From: Lateolabrax maculatus
Lineage: Eukaryota; Chordata; Actinopteri; Acropomatiformes; Lateolabracidae
DNA length: 64,000 nt
NCBI GenBank assembly: GCA_031216445.1
Contig: CM062212.1
Location: forward strand, 3,264,001 to 3,328,000
Direction of reading: 5' to 3'
Shown here: positions 59,901-64,000 of the stretch, one piece after another
Layout of the letters: every line of letters starts with the position of its first letter
Position numbering within the stretch: position 1 is the stretch's first letter
Notes under the pieces: model-generated
What the model was told of the DNA's origin: nothing
Seen by the model: the letters and a program-made list of their open reading frames with translations, nothing else
Database searches by the model: none
Program-made: the position numbers and the translations under genes

Positions 59901-62900
59901 ACGGTTGATACTGAGCATAGAACGGGTGCATCGGCGGAGGTGGCTGTTGCTGATAGAGATGCTGCAGCGGTGGAGCTCCGGGATGGACGGGGTGGGCGGT
60001 CAGAACAGGAGCAGAGGGAGCTGAAAAATCATATGTTTTTATATATATATATATGATCACACTGGTCAAAACATCTTGAAGGAATAATCTTTTATTGATA
60101 TTATATCACTTATAGCTGATAGGACGACAGTGTAAATACCTTGCATAGTGGGAGGAGGGTACGGCGTGTCTGTGACGATGTGATGAACTGGAGGGTTAAA
60201 AGTTAATTTGACATTTTTGAATTATTAATTAATATTAAAAATAATATAATATAAGTATGATAACTTTAAAAACTTTTTCCAAATTTTTTGCTACTTACCG
60301 TACCAGCCAGGTGGGGCCGGGCAGTAGACTGGTGCAGGTCTGCAAGGGCCAACTGAAACAGACCAAGAATATGACAACAAGAATATATGTTGGTGGTTTG
60401 TACATTTATTTAAGTACAATTTTGACAGACGAGTATTTCCATTCTATGTATCTTTATACTTCTACTCCATTACATTTCAGAGGGTACCAACTGCAACATT
60501 AAAGTGATGAACACATTAATGCATCCAGATAACAGGTGTTGTACCTTCTTGTTCAGATCCTGGGACCTCCTCTTGTTTTTTGGTCTCTGTCTCTGTCAAA
60601 GAAAAATGACCAGATTAAAAAACAACATCTCGCGAACTCTCTTTGTTTGTTTGTTGTCCCACAACCACATGAGCGTCCAAACGATGTGGGTCTTGTGGCT
60701 CAGGTCTGTTTGGCGACACCTGAAGTAGCTCGACATCCTCCCGGATCCACAGTCTTCATACATGTTTTTAACTTTGTCCAAACTGGGATTTTACTAAGTC
60801 TGTGTTTTCTGTACACTTGACATCTATTGCATGTCTGTCTGCCTGACAGAAGGATCGATCCTCTGTTGCTCTTCCTGAGGTTTCTTCGATGTTTTAAAGG
60901 AGGTTTCTTCGAGGGTCTAAGGACAGTGGGTGTCGTACGCTGTACAGATTGTAAAGCTCCTTGTGGCAGATGTGTGATTTGTGAGTAGTATATATCAGTA
61001 TCGTTCACATGGTGTACAGAACAGAGCTTTTCCTGGCTCGTATAACAGAATGAGTGTGAATGTGACTGATTCGTTCACTTACCTGTTTTGGAAGTCTTGG
61101 CCTTTTCTGCTTTCTTGGCTTTTTATTGGAATTTAAAAGCGAAAACATCCAATTAGTAAACACGTAACATAAATGGTGAAAAAGTGTTTATGACCTAATG
61201 ACAGACACACGTATCAAGTCAAACAACTGATCCAGATATTGTTTCTATTAGTCAGCTCGTTGCAAACAGAGTTGCAAAGAAATCATATGAATAATTACAA
61301 GTTTAGCATAAAGAAGAAAAGCCAGGCTGCTGACTGTAGCTTCATGTTTAATCAACAGTGAATGAGTGTTTTTTTCCCAAACTGTTGACCTATTCCTTTA
61401 AACTCTAATCTCCTGATTCATAGAAAGACATTATTTTCCCAAAGAAAGTCTGAGTACCTCTGAGAAGAGCAGGAGTTCTCCTGATCCCCCTGACTTTTGT
61501 TGCCCCCAGACCTGCGATTCTGGGTAGACCTGGATACAGCACATTCACATAATCTTTAAATCCATTACACCACAATAAGAACAAGGATTGACTATTACAT
61601 TTAAATACAAAGGTGGTATAAAGATGGTACGTTAGTGTTCAGTGTTACCTGTCCTTTTTGGCTTTTCCTCTGTCGTCACAGCTTCACGGTCTTAAAATGA
61701 GAAATGAAGACATAACAGACGGGTACAATTAAAGAAACGTTACTTGCCGATGCTTCACAATGCTCTATTAAAGGTTTTAGTTACACTAAAAGTTAGTAGT
61801 TTCACATTTTAGAGGCTTAAAGCCTTTTCCTCCCCTGAATTCTGCCTCCAAAGTAACATTTTCTCCCAGTCCGGCCTCCAGCCTGCTCCATCAATCTTTA
61901 ATGAGAATCCCTTTAATTAAAAACCTCAAACTGTTATCAGTACCTTTTTTCTTCCTCAAAGCTGAAACCCTCCTCGGAGCGTCTAAAAGAACACAAACAC
62001 AACATAGATCACAGACTTAAAGCTACAAACACTAAGCTTTTCACATCAACATGTCATTAACTGGTCCATGCCCCAAGATTATTATCCAATTATCCAATAT
62101 TTATCCAAAAGTTTTGAGAAAAGTCCAGAAAATAAATACAGATTTGTTTCCTCAAACTTTAAACTTTACCCATTAATGATCTCATGATGCCTCAGATTAA
62201 CTGGTGACCCTTATCTTACATGTACTTTTAACTTTAACTTGTAACAGAGAATTTTCACGTCGTGTAACTGGCACTTTTACTTCAGTAATAGACTTGAGGA
62301 GTTTATTTATAACGCACCATATCATCTGTCAACAAGACAATCAACAGCAAACAGGACATGTTTCTGCGAGTCTCCACTAGAGGTACCTGAAATATTAAAA
62401 TAAAGATGTAATGCTGTGTATCTGACAAACCTTTTTTGTCTGCAGTCTTGGTGGCGGACTCCTCGGTCTTTGCAGAGTGCATACAGGGACACACTGAAAT
62501 CACAGAGCACACAGGTGAGCTGACAGAACTGACGGTGAGAGTGATCTAACATCTGTGATCATCCTCCATCATCTCTGACCCGTGGCTTCAGTCTTGGCTG
62601 CTTCTTCCTCGGGCTCGGGCACGGGCTTGATCACATCCACCGTCGCCTTCTCCTCATCGTCGTCGTCCTCATCGTACTCCTCTTTTTTGTCCTCGGGTTC
62701 GTCTACAGTTTTCTGGGGCTCGGCTGCCGGCTCTTCGTCTGCTCCCTCGTCCTCCTCCTCAGCGGCAGCAGCAGCAGGCTGGCTGGTGACTGAGGGTGAA
62801 AGCAGCAGATGGTTGTAACACAAATTTGGATTCATTTGGAAGGTGGCTGATCACACTCATGCGTCATAGCTATACACCCATGAAAGGATGGCAGTTTTTC

Positions 62901-63718
62901 TTCTTTTAACTGGGGTGAGGAAGAAATTAAATTAAAGGACTAGTTTGAAATATTTTGTGCTCATTGCCCACATATTCTACTAGAAGAAGTGCTAACTACA
63001 GTCTTTTTTCTTTTTACTTTCCAAAACTACCACAAAACAAGAAGGTGTTGGCTGAAAAAGATCTTAGAGAGCTTAGATAGTACATTAGTGATAGACATAA
63101 GTGTGCAGATGTTTTTCATGTCTTTCTTTCTTTTTTTAAATAAATGTAGCTTAATGTAATATACATATAGGGGAGAAACCACAACAGTGTGGTGAAAAAG
63201 CAGCTAATTTACCTAATTGACCATTTAGTTCTTCATTTTAGTTTATTGTATTTCATTTTTATTTATTTATTTGCACCAATTTGAGGATTTACGTGTAAAA
63301 CTAGAAGACTTTTAAATTGTATAGGATGTTACAGTAACTGTGTTTCACTTTGTCCAGCTTTAAACAAATGTTTTAACTGTTTTTAGATAAGAAAGTTGTG
63401 AATTGTAATAATATTATTGGCCTCATATTTCCTTTACAAACACTAAATATTAAATGTTAACACTTCTCTTCAGCTTCGCCTATAAATGAAACAGTTTTAG
63501 AAAAGGAGAAGCAGTTAAATGTGTTGAATGCGTTCTGATGAGCTCATATTGATTAGGCGTGTGTGTGATGGATGAGTGATCTTCACCAGTTTCAGCCTCC
63601 TCAGATTTGTCTTCATCAGCAGCCTGTTTGATGGCCTCCTCCTCCTCCTCCTCTTCCTCTGTGTCTTCCTCGGCCTTTACTGCCTCCTCCTGGACAGTGA
63701 GCGCTGCTGCAGTTGCAG
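53808..63718 (-). CDS. TRDN: Triadin, 25 exons, 5' part beyond the window
   Basis: Triadin is a single-pass sarcoplasmic-reticulum protein whose luminal lysine-rich (KEKE) tail ties calsequestrin and junctin to the ryanodine receptor. Joined exons here total 1829 nt, about 608 codons, and stay open throughout. In protein order: acidic Glu/Asp-rich exons (63718-62580), a CPCMH exon, basic exons, a Pro/Gln-rich Cys-containing block (60352-59718), a train of KEKTK micro-exons (59019-57769), an exon with an NVT sequon, short Lys-rich exons, and a last exon with YFQCIYVPG and KPFTPA. That last exon parallels the FQCxY…PFTPA end of mammalian triadin. Every internal junction is phase 1. The cytoplasmic tail and membrane helix are not in the window. 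The isoform actually spliced cannot be known here, since mammalian triadin is heavily alternatively spliced. Confidence 0.92.
54481..54525 (-). CDS. TRDN: TRDN exon, EPQTEDNTTEKKKP
   Basis: 45 nt, phase 1 on both sides. Acceptor TGTTTCTTACAG, donor CAG|GTAAGA. Resembles the mammalian stretch just before the terminal exon (acidic then KK). NTT is a second potential N-glycosylation sequon. Confidence 0.88.
55495..55735. repeat. Interspersed repeat in TRDN intron
   Basis: A poly-T run, then AGCAAGTGCCATCTTGTTCC, GAGAAAGCAGACATCTCTAC, and ATATGTATTTTTGATTTTGG plus GGTTAACTGTCCCTTT. I recall this as a common percomorph repeat. Confidence 0.55.
56398..56424 (-). CDS. TRDN: TRDN micro-exon, KEKQPAQA
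   Basis: 27 nt, the shortest exon found. Acceptor TCTCACATTTTAG, donor CTA|GTGAGT, phase 1 both sides. Confidence 0.85.
56516..56560 (-). CDS. TRDN: TRDN exon, KDEKPEKKSVKEAQ
   Basis: 45 nt, KEKE-type. Acceptor TCTCTCCTCTCACAG, donor AAG|GTATGG. Confidence 0.9.
57347..57382 (-). CDS. TRDN: TRDN exon, KTRSKLLAEKK
   Basis: 36 nt. Acceptor TTTTTTATTCTACAG, donor AAA|GTAAGT. Ends on A, so the next junction codon is Ser rather than the usual Gly/Asp/Glu/Ala. Confidence 0.85.
57516..57638 (-). CDS. TRDN: TRDN exon with NVT glycosylation sequon
   Basis: 123 nt, phase 1. Acceptor TTCATTTCAACAG, donor CAG|GTAACA. Encodes DPDPEPRPQPIRLRTRLET, then ARRANVTSQAKEEKPARSAS and EP. ANVTSQAKEEKPARS parallels the mammalian NVT-x-AEKPARVS stretch, the known luminal N-glycosylation region of triadin. 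An alternative internal acceptor (GTGACCTCTCAG) would give a 40-nt exon and break phase, so the longer form is chosen. Confidence 0.88.
57769..57816 (-). CDS. TRDN: TRDN exon, AAPVKRKAKTSTARK
   Basis: 48 nt. Acceptor CTTCTGCTCCTCTCAG, donor AAAG|GTAAAA. Confidence 0.9.
57920..57967 (-). CDS. TRDN: TRDN exon, PAAVREKRKSVSEKT
   Basis: 48 nt. Acceptor CTCATTATGTCAG, donor CAG|GTAACT. RKSVS is a possible basophilic kinase site. Confidence 0.9.
58114..58161 (-). CDS. TRDN: TRDN KEKTK micro-exon 1, PAVKEKTKTAAADKK
   Basis: 48 nt. Acceptor TTTTTACAG, donor AAAG|GTAAAA. A member of the near-duplicate KEKTK series. Confidence 0.92.
58293..58343 (-). CDS. TRDN: TRDN KEKTK micro-exon 2, PTARKEKTKSPAVAKK
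   Basis: 51 nt. Acceptor TTTTTGTTACAG, donor AAAG|GTAATG. Confidence 0.92.
58416..58454 (-). CDS. TRDN: TRDN KEKTK-like micro-exon 3, AAVSKDKTKAQK
   Basis: 39 nt. Acceptor GCCAATTTTAG, donor AAAG|GTGAAT. Confidence 0.9.
58627..58659 (-). CDS. TRDN: TRDN KEKTK micro-exon 4, SAVGKEKTKK
   Basis: 33 nt. Acceptor TTATCCCCTCAG, donor AAAG|GTAATT. Confidence 0.9.
58841..58879 (-). CDS. TRDN: TRDN micro-exon 5, AKKKTKAADSEK
   Basis: 39 nt. Acceptor GATATTTTCCAG, donor AAAG|GTACTG. Confidence 0.9.
58972..59019 (-). CDS. TRDN: TRDN exon, PETVEEEVKAASTKK
   Basis: 48 nt. Acceptor CTCTCTTAAAG, weak donor AAAG|GTTCAA. The acidic-then-basic layout resembles KEKE units. The weak donor suggests it may be skipped. 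Confidence 0.8.
59718..60020 (-). CDS. TRDN: TRDN large Pro/Gln-rich exon
   Basis: 303 nt, phase 1. Acceptor ATGATTTTTCAG, donor CAGG|GTGAGA. Opens PSAPVLTAHPVHPGAPPLQH, continues LYQQQPPPPMHPFYAQYQPY, then repeats a 6-residue unit (VQPVPP) about three times and ends in an A/Q/E-rich part. No Lys in the stretch, unlike every neighbour. I do not recall such an exon in mammalian triadin, although mammals have a short Pro-rich segment (PAIPPPLP) at a comparable place. It could be a lineage-specific expansion or an isoform-specific exon. Confidence 0.85.
60140..60187 (-). CDS. TRDN: TRDN exon, HHIVTDTPYPPPTMQ
   Basis: 48 nt. Acceptor TTTTAACCCTCCAG, donor CAAG|GTATTT. Part of the Pro-rich block. 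Confidence 0.85.
60299..60352 (-). CDS. TRDN: TRDN exon, GPCRPAPVYCPAPPGWY
   Basis: 54 nt. Acceptor TCTGTTTCAG, donor TACG|GTAAGT. Two Cys, seven residues apart, in a Pro-rich context. In mammals an internal luminal Cys lies in a CRYM context before a Pro-rich stretch, so these may be its counterpart. Confidence 0.85.
60398..60528 (+). mobile_element. Fragment of the hAT-type element family
   Basis: GTACATTTATTTAAGTACAA, GAGTATTTCCATTCTATG, ACTTCTACTCCATTACATTT, then CAGAGGG and ACTGCAACATTAAAGTGATG belong to the same family as 10300-10631. Terminal repeats are absent. Sits in a TRDN intron. Confidence 0.75.
60545..60592 (-). CDS. TRDN: TRDN exon, TETKKQEEVPGSEQE
   Basis: 48 nt. Acceptor TTTCTTTGACAG, donor GAAG|GTACAA. 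Confidence 0.85.
60700..60995 (+). repeat. Retroposon-like repeat in TRDN intron
   Basis: CTGTTGCTCTTCCTGAGGTT, TCTTCGAGGGTCTAAGGACA, GTGTCGTACGCTGTACAGAT, TGTAAAGCTCCTTGTGGCAG, and TGTGATTTGTGA follow the order of a tail I know from many percomorph retroposons. The same terminal part is nested at 16888-16990 on the opposite strand. The 102-codon frame on the minus strand here is part of the repeat. Confidence 0.65.
61083..61118 (-). CDS. TRDN: TRDN exon, KKAEKAKTSKT
   Basis: 36 nt, phase 1, donor ACAG|GTAAGT strong. The acceptor (TTCCAATAAAAAG|CC) has no good pyrimidine tract, so the exon is likely but its 5' edge is uncertain. Confidence 0.65.
61458..61529 (-). CDS. TRDN: TRDN exon, basic, LPRIAGLGATKVRGIRRTPA
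   Basis: 72 nt, phase 1. Acceptor GTGCTGTATCCAG, donor AGAG|GTACTC. Basic and Gly-containing rather than KEKE. Confidence 0.72.
61649..61690 (-). CDS. TRDN: TRDN exon, REAVTTEEKPKRT
   Basis: 42 nt. Acceptor TCTTCATTTTAAG, donor ACAG|GTAACA. Confidence 0.85.
61944..61982 (-). CDS. TRDN: TRDN exon, APRRVSALRKKK
   Basis: 39 nt. Acceptor TGTGTTCTTTTAG, donor AAAAG|GTACTG. RRVS fits a protein-kinase-A-type site. Confidence 0.85.
62431..62493 (-). CDS. TRDN: TRDN exon, CPCMHSAKTEESATKTADKK
   Basis: 63 nt, phase 1. Acceptor GTGCTCTGTGATTTCAG, donor AAAAG|GTTTGT. Two closely spaced Cys in a luminal segment. Confidence 0.85.
62580..62789 (-). CDS. TRDN: TRDN acidic exon (Glu/Asp-rich)
   Basis: 210 nt, phase 1. 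Acceptor CTGCTTTCACCCTCAG, donor ACGG|GTCAGA. Opens TSQPAAAAAEEEDEGADEEP and has YDEDDDDEEK mid-way, ending EPEEEAAKTEAT. Corresponds to the acidic luminal stretch shortly after the membrane helix in triadin. Confidence 0.9.
62790..63586. other. TRDN intron between the two acidic exons, nothing recognised
   Basis: AT-rich unique sequence. A weak donor-like site at 63206-63210 on the minus strand has no partnering acceptor that gives an open exon. Confidence 0.5.
63587..63718 (-). CDS. TRDN: TRDN acidic exon with poly-Glu run
   Basis: 132 nt, phase 1, the most 5' exon visible. Acceptor ACTGTGTATTCGTCAG is pyrimidine-poor. Donor ACTG|GTGAAG. Encodes ATAAALTVQEEAVKAEEDT, eight Glu, AIKQAADEDKSEEAET. 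Upstream exons lie beyond 64000. Confidence 0.82.
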
Positions 63719-64000
63719 CTGACGAATACACAGTGCAGTGGTATAATTTACAACAAATTAAAATGTTGTTATTTTAATATGTATTCTGTATTCTGGAAAA
63801 CATTTTAAGATAAGAAAGTTTGGGAACTGGAGGGATGAAAGAAAATAAAAAGACTTGAATGTGCCACAGCAATAAAATATATTAATTTATTTAAAATAAT
63901 GATAAAATATTGTTATTTATTACTATTTAATACATTAAAAATAGAAATATGTATTTCATACAATCATATATAAAACATAATAGTATAATAAAAAAGTATA
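63719..64000. other. TRDN intron running off the window
   Basis: AT-rich. No further exon was seen. The cytoplasmic and membrane exons must lie to the right. Confidence 0.6.

Noticed and set aside
59788..60056. Plus-strand frames rich in Trp/Arg or Gly/Ala opposite the Pro-rich exon
   Set aside because: Antisense shadows of a repeated coding exon; likewise the Ser-rich frame at 62582-62818.
60700..61008. 102-codon basic frame on the minus strand
   Set aside because: Falls inside a retroposon-like repeat and lacks splice sites joining it to triadin.
1..64000. tRNA, rRNA, microRNA, CRISPR or prokaryotic islands
   Set aside because: No cloverleaf with A/B boxes, rRNA core or spaced direct-repeat array was recognised by eye; a covariance-model search would be needed to exclude small RNAs.

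Overview
The window is vertebrate, most likely a spiny-rayed (percomorph) teleost. Split genes have GT-AG introns, there are many CA/GT microsatellites, and the interspersed repeats are types typical of percomorph genomes: hAT-like and other terminal-inverted-repeat elements, a dead Tc1 transposase, and L2-like retroposon tails. Two protein-coding genes can be reconstructed exon by exon. They lie tail to tail in the order and orientation I recall for mammalian CLVS2 and TRDN.

Layout. 1-4280 is a 4.2-kb T/G-rich minisatellite built from ~10- and ~21-bp units with nested internal duplications. 4.3-14.7 kb has no recognisable gene; it holds microsatellites, a hAT-type element with a perfect 8-bp target duplication (10300-10631), a second inverted-repeat element (about 11505-11728) and retroposon tails. 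14.7-15.65 kb is a run of poly-C tracts leading into a CpG-rich promoter/leader. 15969-41843 is the complete coding region of clavesin-2 (CLVS2, + strand, five coding exons, 333 aa), with a 20.4-kb second intron. Its 3' UTR probably ends near 42.78 kb, with a possible distal end near 47.73 kb. 47.7-53.4 kb is intergenic with nothing recognised. From 63718 down to 53808 on the minus strand run 25 exons of triadin (TRDN). All internal junctions are phase 1 and most exons are 27-72 nt. The 5' exons with the cytoplasmic tail and transmembrane helix lie beyond the right edge.

Function. Clavesin-2 is a SEC14/CRAL-TRIO phosphoinositide-binding protein linked to clathrin and endosome/lysosome traffic in neurons. 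Triadin is the sarcoplasmic-reticulum junctional protein linking ryanodine receptor and calsequestrin in muscle. They are neighbours without an evident functional link.

Most unusual content: the phased T-tract array at the left edge, and within triadin a proline/glutamine-rich, cysteine-containing luminal insert (exons 59718-60352) next to a train of near-duplicate KEKTK micro-exons. No CRISPR, tRNA, rRNA or prokaryotic system was found.
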